The translations under genes were made by a program, and so were the position numbers. From positions 1-16,932 of the forward strand of contig CAJXZI010000016.1 in NCBI GenBank assembly GCA_913063005.1: a stretch of 16,932 nucleotides of DNA. The letters are read 5' to 3'. The notes below the pieces were generated by a model, which saw nothing but the letters and a program-made list of their open reading frames with translations, made no database searches and was not told where the DNA came from. This DNA is from an uncultured Halieaceae bacterium. GTDB lineage: Bacteria; Pseudomonadota; Gammaproteobacteria; Pseudomonadales; Halieaceae. Positions 1 to 7,143 of the stretch are shown piece by piece; within the stretch, counting starts at the first letter, position 1, and each line of letters starts with the position of its first letter.

Positions 1-517
1 CCCAGGTGTCTTCGATGTCGTACTGCGATCGAGGCACGAGGAAAGTGCGATAACCATCCCCTGGGATGACGCCACCAAGCAGCGCCCAAGTACAGTGGTC
101 AGAGCCTGAGCTCCAACCCCAACGGCCGTGCAGCATAAAACCGCCCTCACACATCTCAGCTCGGGCGCCAACCGGGTTGTACGAGCTACTGATGAGCGTG
201 TTGGGGTCGTTTTCGTAAACCTCGCGTTGTGCTTCCTCGGACATCAGCGCCAGCTGGAAGGCGTGGACCGCGATAATGCCACCGGCCCAAGCTGTGCTCA
301 TGTCTGCTTCGGCAATGCGCACCTGCTCAGCGAAGAATTCTTGTGGTTTGCGCTCGAGACCACCCCATTGCTTGGGCAGCAACATGGTGAAGAAGCCGCA
401 TTCCTTCAGCGCGTCCACAACGTCTTTGGACATGCGTCGCGATGCACGTTGCTCGTCTGATTTGCTCGCAATCAAATCGAGAATTTGCTGTGTGACTACT
501 GGCTCGTGTGTACTCAT
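1..517 (-). CDS. hsaA: HsaA-type flavin-dependent 3-HSA 4-hydroxylase (partial, 3' end off window)
   Basis: Only the first 172 codons are present; the gene continues past the left edge. The start is the ATG read from 517, preceded by a weak AGGA. The protein belongs to the acyl-CoA-dehydrogenase-fold group D flavin monooxygenases. The recognisable HsaA pattern is the N-terminal GFFTMLLPKQWGG (about residues 41-53), then ISSSYNPVG (about 114-122), then a GRWGWSSGSDH segment (about 134-144), as in mycobacterial HsaA, whose full length is near 394 residues. Known role of the family: with reductase HsaB it uses reduced flavin and O2 to hydroxylate the phenolic A ring of 3-HSA to the catechol 3,4-DHSA. 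The next gene upstream on the same strand is the HsaC-type dioxygenase that would cleave that catechol, which supports the call. HsaB and HsaD are not seen and may lie off the left edge. An alternative is a related 4-hydroxyphenylacetate-type monooxygenase. Confidence 0.88.
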   Translation of the reverse strand, partial: MSTHEPVVTQQILDLIASKSDEQRASRRMSKDVVDALKECGFFTMLLPKQWGGLERKPQEFFAEQVRIAEADMSTAWAGGIIAVHAFQLALMSEEAQREVYENDPNTLISSSYNPVGARAEMCEGGFMLHGRWGWSSGSDHCTWALLGGVIPGDGYRTFLVPRSQYDIEDTW

Positions 518-630
518 GGTTGATTCCTAACTGTTATTCCGTCTGTGTGCGGGTTTTAGGGCATTGAGCACATCGTTGCAAAGCGATGCGCTTCTCACAT
601 ACCTCGTATGTACTAACTCGAAAAATTCGC
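518..630. promoter_or_regulatory. hsaC-hsaA intergenic region with inverted repeats
   Basis: This 113 bp gap lies between the hsaC stop and the hsaA start. It holds a perfect inverted repeat, ACATAC-CTC-GTATGT (597-611). It also holds a hairpin at 571-588 whose arms CATCGTT and AGCGATG enclose GCAA; one pair is G-T on the plus strand and becomes A-C on the minus strand. No U-tract follows either structure in the minus direction, so a Rho-independent terminator is not supported. The 15 bp palindrome could be an operator for hsaA, or either structure could shape the mRNA between the two genes. Function is inference. Confidence 0.35.
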
Positions 631-1536
631 CTAATCCGCGTGGCCTACAGAGAAGTCATGTCCCCAGAAGCTCACCACAGTGCTCTCAAAGACTTCATAC
701 TTATCCCACTCTTCAATCGTGCGGCCTTCGGCACCGTATTCAACGTCGAATCCTGCGGGGCTCTGCATGTAGAAGCTCACCATGTGGTCATTCGCATGAC
801 GGCCCAGGGTGCCTGTGAGTTTGACGTCGGCTGCAATGCGCCGATCGTTACAGAGACCGACCTCATCCACATTGTTAACTTCTGTCATGACGTGAACACA
901 GCCGGCAGGATGGGGAAGTTCGAGTAGCCCAAGGCTGTGGTGACGGCGATTGCAATGCATAAACCAAAGACGTTTGACGGGCTCGTCGGGGTCAGGCGTA
1001 AATCGTAATTTCATTAAGTCCGATAAGCCAAAACCGAGAACGTCGATAAAGAAATTTGAAGTCTCATCAAAGTTGGGTGCTGGAAGAACGATATGTCCCA
1101 AGCCCTGATCGCCCGTTACAAATCCTGAGACACCCTGGGGTGAGTTGAGCGCCTTAAAGTCCGAGACAACACCCCAATAGGCTTCGTGGTGATTGCCGGC
1201 GGGATCAGTAAAGCTGAGGAGATTCTGTACACGGCGTTTGGCGATGGTCGCGTCATCACCCCAGGTGAAAGCAACACCCGCCGACGAAAGTGCGGCGGCC
1301 ACGTCGTCCAAGCCTTTTTGATTGTTGGTTTCCCATCCGCAGAGCGCCAGACCATCAGTCTCTGCTTGCTGAACGAAAACTCGGTAGGGGTGATCGTCCA
1401 TTTTGTAATAGTGTGTTGTCTCATCACCCAGCGAGGCGGATGTGTCTTCAAGCCCCATGACATCGCAAGCGAAGTCCTTCCACTTGCCAAGTTCTGTTGC
1501 GTTTACCCCGATGTATCCCAAGCTCTTAATACTCAT
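631..1536 (-). CDS. hsaC: HsaC-type extradiol (meta-cleavage) dioxygenase
   Basis: This 301-residue, two-domain vicinal-oxygen-chelate protein has the length of HsaC/BphC-type dioxygenases. The C-terminal domain carries the expected Fe(II) 2-His-1-Glu set: H148 in GLGH, H215 in CVHVM and E266 in FDVEYG. H200 sits where these enzymes have a catalytic His, with H247 and Y256 further along. Known role: cleavage of the catechol 3,4-DHSA between C4 and C5, the ring-A-opening step of the 9,10-seco steroid pathway. Start ATG at 1536 follows a weak GAGAG. It is the middle gene of fadD3-hsaC-hsaA on the minus strand, 113 bp upstream of the monooxygenase that supplies its substrate. The fold alone would also allow a biphenyl-type dioxygenase; the steroid neighbours decide the name. 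Confidence 0.9.
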   Translation of the reverse strand: MSIKSLGYIGVNATELGKWKDFACDVMGLEDTSASLGDETTHYYKMDDHPYRVFVQQAETDGLALCGWETNNQKGLDDVAAALSSAGVAFTWGDDATIAKRRVQNLLSFTDPAGNHHEAYWGVVSDFKALNSPQGVSGFVTGDQGLGHIVLPAPNFDETSNFFIDVLGFGLSDLMKLRFTPDPDEPVKRLWFMHCNRRHHSLGLLELPHPAGCVHVMTEVNNVDEVGLCNDRRIAADVKLTGTLGRHANDHMVSFYMQSPAGFDVEYGAEGRTIEEWDKYEVFESTVVSFWGHDFSVGHAD

Positions 1537-1645
1537 TGTGTGCTCTCTGTCTGCTGTATTTCGACTCTGTTTTTGATGTTCTACTGCAATCGCTAGTTTT
1601 CTTTTTGAAGCTACCTTCTATCCCAAGAAGATCTCTCAGCTCATA

Positions 1646-1677
1646 AAACTCTTATCTAATCAAACTCTTATCCGATC
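1646..1677. repeat. Two tandem 16 bp imperfect repeats at the fadD3 stop
   Basis: Two adjacent 16-base copies, AAACTCTTATCTAATC (1646-1661) and AAACTCTTATCCGATC (1662-1677), differ at two positions. The second copy overlaps the stop codon of the CoA ligase gene (1676-1678, read on the minus strand). This looks like a local duplication by slippage or a small rearrangement; no function is assigned. Confidence 0.6.
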
Positions 1678-3259
1678 AAAGAAGGGCCCTTAACTCGGTC
1701 TTTAACACCTTGCCTGAGGCGTTAAGCGGAAGTGCGTCCATAAAAATGATTTTTCTGGGCACCTTGTAGTTGGCCATCTGTTCTCGGCTCCAGCCAATGA
1801 GATCAGCCTCCTGTATTTGGCTCGTGGCTGTTCGCACCACGAAAGCGGCGGTGACCTCACCCATGCGTTCATCAGGCATGCCAACCACGGCCACTTGTGC
1901 AATCTCGTTGTGATTAAGCAGTTGGTTTTCTATTTCAGCGGGGTAGCAGTTGAAGCCACCTGAGATGAACATATCCTTCACGCGGTCCGTAATGCGAATA
2001 TTCCCGGCGGCGTCCAGCGAGCCGATATCGCCAGTATGGAGCCAGCCGTCTTCGTCGATGGTCTCTGCCGTGGCTTTCTCGTTATCGAAGTAGCACTGCA
2101 TAACATTGAAGCCCCTGACAACAATCTCACCGGTCTCTCCGGCGTCGGCCAAGCTTCCGTCACCGCGCATGATGCCGAGTTCAATACCCGGTATGGCTCG
2201 ACCTGACGTATTTGCGATGATGTCGGGCGCGTCCCCTTGCCGACACATAGTGACCAGCCCGCAGGTTTCTGACAGCCCATAAGCGGTAATGACGGTGTCG
2301 ATGCCAAGTATGTCCTTCATATCAACAATTAATTGCGTCGGAATGGACGCAGCGCCTGTCGTCGCCTTTTTAAGCGATGAGATGTCGACCTCGTCTCTGT
2401 CCGGGTGCATGAGGATGCTCTGAAAAAGCGTTGGTGGCCCTGGCATCACCGTAATTGCGTGGCGGCTGATAGCCTCTAGGACAGCAGGCACATCAAACAC
2501 TGCCATGGGGTAAACCGTTGCGCCCCGTAGCAGTGATGCGAGCCACCCGGCTTTGTAGCCAAAGCTATGGAAGAAGGGGTTAATAATGAGGTAACGATCC
2601 GACTCGTCGAGCCCCAAGATAGACCCGAAGATATCAAAGGCCCGAACATTTTGGCCGTGGGCGGTGACGACGCCCTTAGCGCGACCCGTTGTGCCCGAGG
2701 TGAACAAAATGTCCGAGACGGTGTCCGGGCCGACACTCGCTCGCTGTGCGTCACGTTGCTGGCAAATTGCTTCCGACGCGGACATACCCTCGGTTATCCA
2801 TTGGTGGTAGCGCGTCGAGTCCGAGGTGTCCGGTGAGGGCAGGGCTACTATGTGCTGCAAGTCAGGCAGATCTTGCTGTGAAAGCGCCTCTGCGTATTGT
2901 GTGCCGAGGAAGCTCTCTACCACGAAGGCGACGGAACTGCCGCTGTCAGCAAGAATCTCGCGCGCTTCGCTCGGTTTGTAGCGCGTGTTCACAGTGACTA
3001 AGACGCCGCCAACGTATTGAATGGCGAGTGCTGCGACGATCCACTCGGCACAGTTGGGGGCCCAGATGGCCGCCCGGTCACCGCGTTTGAAGTCACGTGC
3101 GACAAGAGCATTGGCTAAGTGGCAAACCTGATCGTGAACCACAGCGAAAGAGAGGGCTTTGTCACCGTCTTTGATAAATATTTTGGACCCATACTGCAGG
3201 GCAGCGTGCTCAATAAGCTCCGCGGTGGTGCTGTGATGTGTTGGCGCTGCCATCGTCAT
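1676..3259 (-). CDS. fadD3: FadD3-type HIP-CoA ligase (AMP-forming)
   Basis: This is a 527-residue member of the ANL adenylating superfamily with every core motif. The P-loop TSGTTGRAKG is at about 187-196, YGLSE at 327-331, GWLHTGD at 405-411 and the hinge/C-domain KDMFISGGFNCYPAEIE at about 428-444. The catalytic lysine is K517, in NASGK. Known FadD3 role: ATP-dependent CoA thioesterification of HIP, the C/D-ring propionate left after A/B-ring removal, which commits it to the HIP pathway. Substrate specificity cannot be read from motifs; the assignment rests on divergent ipdAB and downstream hsaC-hsaA. Start is ATG at 3259 or ATG at 3253 (MTM...); neither has a strong Shine-Dalgarno. It is the first gene of the minus-strand unit. 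Confidence 0.82.
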   Translation of the reverse strand: MTMAAPTHHSTTAELIEHAALQYGSKIFIKDGDKALSFAVVHDQVCHLANALVARDFKRGDRAAIWAPNCAEWIVAALAIQYVGGVLVTVNTRYKPSEAREILADSGSSVAFVVESFLGTQYAEALSQQDLPDLQHIVALPSPDTSDSTRYHQWITEGMSASEAICQQRDAQRASVGPDTVSDILFTSGTTGRAKGVVTAHGQNVRAFDIFGSILGLDESDRYLIINPFFHSFGYKAGWLASLLRGATVYPMAVFDVPAVLEAISRHAITVMPGPPTLFQSILMHPDRDEVDISSLKKATTGAASIPTQLIVDMKDILGIDTVITAYGLSETCGLVTMCRQGDAPDIIANTSGRAIPGIELGIMRGDGSLADAGETGEIVVRGFNVMQCYFDNEKATAETIDEDGWLHTGDIGSLDAAGNIRITDRVKDMFISGGFNCYPAEIENQLLNHNEIAQVAVVGMPDERMGEVTAAFVVRTATSQIQEADLIGWSREQMANYKVPRKIIFMDALPLNASGKVLKTELRALL

Positions 3260-3395
3260 AACTGTGATTACCGTTAGTCTGTTTGTGCACGCTATGTCGC
3301 TTCGCTTTTGTTGTCATAGTCTCAATGGGGGATGCTGGTCAGATGGTGCACTTTGATACTGGATTCATCTAATCAGTCATACAGGAAATTCGCGC
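3260..3395. promoter_or_regulatory. Divergent promoter region between fadD3 and ipdA
   Basis: This 136 bp gap separates two units read outward, so it must hold both promoters or their control sites. Two copies of the palindromic hexamer GTGCAC occur, at 3285-3290 and 3346-3351, one near each gene. On the plus strand TCTAAT (3368-3373) is one base off a sigma-70 -10 box, and the second GTGCAC falls roughly where its -35 would be, though no good -35 hexamer is there. AGGAA at 3382-3386 is the ipdA ribosome binding site. No KstR2-like palindrome was recognised. Confidence 0.45.
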
Positions 3396-4268
3396 ATGAA
3401 TAAGTGCGTCAGCGCCGCTGAGGCGGTGTCTGTTATTGAGAGCGGCATGACCATCGGAATTGGTGGTTGGGGACCTCGCAGAAAGCCCATGGGCCTTGTG
3501 CGTGAGTTACTGCGTTCGGACGTCAACGATTTAACCGTGGTTGCCTACGGGGGTGCCGACGTTGGTCTTCTCTGCGCCGCTGGTAAAGTGAAAAAAGTGA
3601 TCTTTGCGTTCGTGTCTCTGGATTTTATGCCTCTCGAGCCCGCGTTCAGAAAAGCGCGCGAGTCAGGCTCTATCGAAGTCCGTGAGATCGACGAGGGCAT
3701 GATGTTACTGGGGTTGCGCGCGGCCGCCTGGGGTAGCCCCTTCATCCCGACACGCATCGGGCTTGGAACAGACGTCGTTACTCGCAACCCCGATCTCGCG
3801 TTAGTGGACAGTCCCTATGACGATAAAGAGTGGGTGGCAATGCCTGCGCTCAATCTCGACGTGGCATTGATTCACGCAACCCGAGAGGACGAGCGCGGTG
3901 TCTGTGAAATCGCAAGCCCGGATCACTACATGGACGATTGGTTCGCCAGGGCCTCGAAAACCACTATTGTCTCAGCAGATGAGATCGTACCTTCTGAGCA
4001 TTTTAACGATCCCGACGTCGCGCGGCGGGTGTATTGGGAACGTAACTGCACCAATAAGGTGGTACACCTGCCGGGTGGGGCGCATCCGTCTTCGTCCGAT
4101 CCACTACATGGCTACGACGTGAAGCACTATAAAGAGTACGGCGCACTGATTACCGAGGGCGGAATCGATGCCTACGCAGAGGCGTTCTTGGGTGACTCTG
4201 AGGCGGACTACCAAGCTGCGGTTGGTGGTCTTGATGCTATTCAATCATTGCCCTTACCGGTCTACTAA
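3396..4268 (+). CDS. ipdA: IpdA, ring-C-opening CoA-transferase-fold hydrolase, alpha subunit
   Basis: This 290-residue protein is close to the usual IpdA length (about 290). The class I CoA-transferase alpha-type N-terminus has the glycine loop GIGGWGPRRKP (21-31). Acidic residues E97 and E100 lie near the position of the glutamate that published IpdAB work implicates in catalysis (about residue 105 there); which one corresponds needs an alignment. Known role of IpdAB: not CoA transfer but hydrolytic opening of the last steroid ring, converting COCHEA-CoA towards MOODA-CoA. ATG at 3396 follows AGGAA. The gene heads the plus-strand block and its partner ipdB starts 12 bp after its stop, as expected for a heteromer. 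A generic CoA transferase is the alternative, made unlikely by the context. Confidence 0.9.
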   Translation: MNKCVSAAEAVSVIESGMTIGIGGWGPRRKPMGLVRELLRSDVNDLTVVAYGGADVGLLCAAGKVKKVIFAFVSLDFMPLEPAFRKARESGSIEVREIDEGMMLLGLRAAAWGSPFIPTRIGLGTDVVTRNPDLALVDSPYDDKEWVAMPALNLDVALIHATREDERGVCEIASPDHYMDDWFARASKTTIVSADEIVPSEHFNDPDVARRVYWERNCTNKVVHLPGGAHPSSSDPLHGYDVKHYKEYGALITEGGIDAYAEAFLGDSEADYQAAVGGLDAIQSLPLPVY

Positions 4269-4280
4269 GAGGAGCTCACT

Positions 4281-5072
4281 ATGACGTTTTCACTGGCAGA
4301 GCTCATGGTCTGTGCTGCAAGTCGAAGCTTCGACAATGATGGCGAAGTTTTAGCCACAGGTATTGGCCTGTTGCCAAGGCTTGCGGCTAGCCTCGCGATG
4401 CGGACGACCAACCCCGAGATGATGATGACGGACAGTCAGTCGTACATGTTGTCTAACCCGAATCCCGTGAGCGGCATGACGTCTCACGAGGGTCAGGCCA
4501 ACGAGAATTGGATGGGTTTTGCGCGCATCTTTGACAATGTATGGAGCGGTGCGCGTCACGCTTTGGTGGGACCCAGCCAGGTGGATCGCTTTGGTCAAAC
4601 CAACATTGCGGCACTTGGCGGTACTTACGATGCGCCCAAGGTGCAATTGTTGGGGGTTCGAGGTTTCCCCGGGAACTCGATTAGCCATGCGAATTCATTC
4701 TTCGTACCCAAGCACTCAACGCGGGTTTTCATAGACGGCGAGTGTGATGTGGTTTGCTCTATTGGCTACAACCCAGACCGATTGCCCCGTTGTTATAGTT
4801 TCGATGATATCGACATTCGGCGTGTGATTACCGATTTGTGTGTGATGGACTTTAACGGGCCCAACAAGCAGATGCGGGTCATCAGTCTTCACCCCGGCGT
4901 AGCTTTATCCGAGGTGCAAGAAAATACCGGGTTTGAATTGGCAGTGGCAGATACTTTGGAGGAGACTCCTGCGCCAACCAATGAGCAACTTGCCGTCATT
5001 GCCGAATTGGACCCATTGAATTTCCGTGCCAAGCAACTCAAAGACAATCCACCCGGCGTCCGAGCCGCCTGA
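4281..5072 (+). CDS. ipdB: IpdB, ring-C-opening CoA-transferase-fold hydrolase, beta subunit
   Basis: This 263-residue beta subunit follows ipdA by 12 bp and has a strong Shine-Dalgarno (AGGAG before ATG 4281). It has the CoA-transferase beta fold features GIGLLPRLAA (27-36) and a glycine-rich LGGTYDAPKVQLLGVRG stretch (about 112-128). At the site where true class I CoA transferases carry the catalytic glutamate of an SENG-like motif, this protein reads TDSQS (50-54), so the nucleophile that forms the acyl/CoA-glutamyl intermediate is absent. That is the known hallmark of the IpdAB clade, which acts as a ring-cleaving hydrolase, so the loss supports rather than weakens the call. Confidence 0.9.
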   Translation: MTFSLAELMVCAASRSFDNDGEVLATGIGLLPRLAASLAMRTTNPEMMMTDSQSYMLSNPNPVSGMTSHEGQANENWMGFARIFDNVWSGARHALVGPSQVDRFGQTNIAALGGTYDAPKVQLLGVRGFPGNSISHANSFFVPKHSTRVFIDGECDVVCSIGYNPDRLPRCYSFDDIDIRRVITDLCVMDFNGPNKQMRVISLHPGVALSEVQENTGFELAVADTLEETPAPTNEQLAVIAELDPLNFRAKQLKDNPPGVRAA

Positions 5073-5086
5073 GGGGAGAGAAAACG

Positions 5087-5962
5087 ATGACAGAAGCAAA
5101 CACCGATTACGTTGAAGAGACCGATATCGTTACCTACGAAGCAGCTGACGGCATCGCCTGGATCGCGATGAATCGCCCCAAGTACAACAACGCACAAAAC
5201 GGTCGTATGACTTACGAGCTCGATGCCGCGTTTATGCGCGCTGTTGCTGACGACGACGTCAAAGTGATTGTCCTCAAGGGTGAAGGTAAGCACTTCTCGG
5301 CAGGACACGACATTGGAACACCGGGTCGAGATGTTCACTTGAGTCAGGAACGTGTGACAAGCTGGTACGATCACGCTAACAAGCCGGGTGGTGAGTACCT
5401 CTATGTTCGCGAGGCAGAGGCCTATCTGGGCATGTGCCGCCGCTGGCGTGATATTCCCAAGCCGACGATTGCTGCAGTACAGGGAGCGTGTATTGCCGGC
5501 GGTCTGATGCTTGCATGGGTGTGTGATTTGATCGTTGCGACTGACGATGCCTACTTCTCAGATCCTGTCGTTCGTATGGGGATTCCGGGCGTTGAGTACT
5601 TCGCTCACCCCTACGAGCTCAATCCTCGCATCGCTAAAGAGTTCCTGTTTACGGGCAACAAAATGGGTGCAGAGCGCGCTTATCAGATGGGTATGGTCAA
5701 TCAGATAAGCTCGCGGGAGAGCTTGATGGATGACGTCACAGCGCTGGCAACAAAGATCGCTGCTATGCCACGCTTGGGTCTTGCACTGACCAAGCAGGCA
5801 ATCAACAACGTCGAAGAGTTGCAGGGTAAACGCCAAGGCATGGAGGCTGCATTCGCTTGGCACCATTTTGCCCACGCCCATAACGATGTCGTCTCTGGCG
5901 ATAAGCTGGGCGGCTTTGACGCGAAGGCAATGGCGAAAGCGAACAAATCACAGGACAGCTGA
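5087..5962 (+). CDS. Atypical crotonase-fold protein, candidate ring-D hydrolase (EchA20 role)
   Basis: This 291-residue crotonase is longer than EchA20 (about 250). The oxyanion-hole segments are HFSAGHD (69-75) and GACIAGG (133-139). Aligned by eye to rat enoyl-CoA hydratase, the two catalytic glutamates are replaced by M141 (in GGLML) and V161 (in DPVVRMGIPG), so ordinary hydration is unlikely. An insertion at about 78-108 and a C-terminal FAWHHFAHAHND segment mark a long-crotonase subfamily that also occurs in actinobacteria. ATG 5087 follows GGGGAG. It lies directly after ipdAB and just before acyl-CoA dehydrogenase genes, a place that fits ring-D hydrolysis or another C-C bond step. Orthology to EchA20 is not supported by motif; functional replacement is inference. 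Confidence 0.75.
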   Translation: MTEANTDYVEETDIVTYEAADGIAWIAMNRPKYNNAQNGRMTYELDAAFMRAVADDDVKVIVLKGEGKHFSAGHDIGTPGRDVHLSQERVTSWYDHANKPGGEYLYVREAEAYLGMCRRWRDIPKPTIAAVQGACIAGGLMLAWVCDLIVATDDAYFSDPVVRMGIPGVEYFAHPYELNPRIAKEFLFTGNKMGAERAYQMGMVNQISSRESLMDDVTALATKIAAMPRLGLALTKQAINNVEELQGKRQGMEAAFAWHHFAHAHNDVVSGDKLGGFDAKAMAKANKSQDS

Positions 5963-5966
5963 TCTT

Positions 5967-7133
5967 ATGGAGTTGATGTATACGCAAGCGCAGCAGTCGT
6001 TCCGTAGTGAGGTTCGCGCATGGCTGTCGGAAAATGTTCCAAACGAACAACTACCTTCGTTTGACACTGCTGAGGGGTTCGAAGCTCATCGAGAGTGGGA
6101 ACGCACGTTGGCGGAAGGCAACTGGGGCATGGTTACGTGGCCTACAGAGTTCGGTGGCAGAGCTTGTGACCTAATCGAGTGGCTCATTTTCGAGGAAGAG
6201 TATTACAGAGCGGGAGCGCCTTTGCGGGTTAACCAAAACGGCATCTTTTTGCTCGGCCCCACCCTGATGGAGTACGGCACTCCCGAACAAAAAGAGCGGT
6301 TTATTCCTGCGATGGCGAGCGGCGACGAAATTTGGGCGCAAGGGTGGTCCGAACCGAATGCGGGCTCTGATATGGCAGCGATTCGATGTCGCGCCGACCG
6401 TGACGGTGACGAGTTCGTTATTAACGGACAGAAGATTTGGTCGACGCGTGCGGTGTATGCCGATTGGGTCTTTGGTCTGTTTCGCACAGACCCCGATTCA
6501 ACACGCCACCACGGGCTCTCGAAGATTTTGGTGCCGCTCAACTCTGAGGGCGTGACGGTTCGCCCGATTCCCCAATTGAACGGCTTGCCCGGTTTTGCAG
6601 AGATCTTCTTCGACGATGTTCGCGTTCCAGCCTTCAACTTATTGGGCGGGGAGAACGAGGGATGGCGAATCGCTATGGCGACCGCGGGCTTCGAGCGAGG
6701 CTTGATGCTGCGCAGTCCCGCACGATTCCAACAGGCGTCGAAGCGGCTCGTGCAGTTGTACCGAGAGCACGGCTCTGACGTGATTGACCCATCGATCGAG
6801 TCGGCGGTAGTGCGTTGTTATATGGATGCGGAGGCCTACGCGCTTTCTACTTATCAGACGGCTTCCAAACTATGCTCTGGGGGATCGATTGGCCCTGAAG
6901 CAAGCTGTAACAAAATCTTTTGGTCTGAAATGGATCTGCTGATCCACGAAACAGCGATGAAACTACTGGGGGCCCGAGCAGAAATAGAGCCACAGACCGC
7001 TGCCGAGTTTGCAGAGTTAGGGACTTGGCTGGATGGGTTTATGTTCGCTCAGTCCGGTCCGATTTACGCGGGAACCAACGAGATCCAGCGCAATATTATC
7101 GCCGAGCGCATGCTCGGTATGCCGAGAAAGTGA
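5967..7133 (+). CDS. fadE31: FadE31-type acyl-CoA dehydrogenase, catalytic (alpha) subunit
   Basis: This is a 388-residue acyl-CoA dehydrogenase. It resembles mycobacterial FadE31 throughout: WPTEFGGR (58-65), a WAQGWSEPNAGSD FAD/substrate loop (123-135), GFERG with candidate base E243 (241-245), SPARF (250-254) and the C-terminal PIYAGTNEIQRNIIAERMLG (365-384). The reading frame is open further upstream to 5868, but that part overlaps the crotonase gene and adds an unrelated leader; ATG 5967 with AGGA 11 bases upstream gives the family N-terminus. Known partners FadE31/FadE32 form alpha2beta2 enzymes in steroid degraders and act late in the HIP pathway, after ring opening. The next gene, 10 bp away, is the beta-type partner. 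Confidence 0.85.
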   Translation: MELMYTQAQQSFRSEVRAWLSENVPNEQLPSFDTAEGFEAHREWERTLAEGNWGMVTWPTEFGGRACDLIEWLIFEEEYYRAGAPLRVNQNGIFLLGPTLMEYGTPEQKERFIPAMASGDEIWAQGWSEPNAGSDMAAIRCRADRDGDEFVINGQKIWSTRAVYADWVFGLFRTDPDSTRHHGLSKILVPLNSEGVTVRPIPQLNGLPGFAEIFFDDVRVPAFNLLGGENEGWRIAMATAGFERGLMLRSPARFQQASKRLVQLYREHGSDVIDPSIESAVVRCYMDAEAYALSTYQTASKLCSGGSIGPEASCNKIFWSEMDLLIHETAMKLLGARAEIEPQTAAEFAELGTWLDGFMFAQSGPIYAGTNEIQRNIIAERMLGMPRK

Positions 7134-7137
7134 GGAG
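7132..7137 (+). promoter_or_regulatory. Shine-Dalgarno fixing the fadE32-like start
   Basis: GAGGAG overlaps the upstream stop codon (TGA 7131-7133) and lies 6 bases before ATG 7144. It selects this ATG over the in-frame extension that begins inside fadE31 at 7033. Confidence 0.75.
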
Positions 7138-7143
7138 AGCACT

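Noticed and set aside
571..588. Rho-independent terminator between hsaC and hsaA
   Set aside because: The stem lacks a following U-run in the minus direction and has an A-C mismatch in minus-strand RNA.
631..927. Plus-strand open frames across hsaA and hsaC (for example 128-460, 586-927, 1186-1596)
   Set aside because: They are antisense shadows of genes with clear catalytic motifs and have no recognisable protein features.
5868..5966. Upstream extension of the FadE31-type frame to ATG 5868
   Set aside because: It lies inside the crotonase gene, gives a leader with no family similarity, and ATG 5967 gives the normal N-terminus with an AGGA upstream.
7033..7143. Upstream extension of the FadE32-type frame to 7033
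   Set aside because: It overlaps the conserved C-terminus of FadE31 in another frame; ATG 7144 has a strong GAGGAG site.
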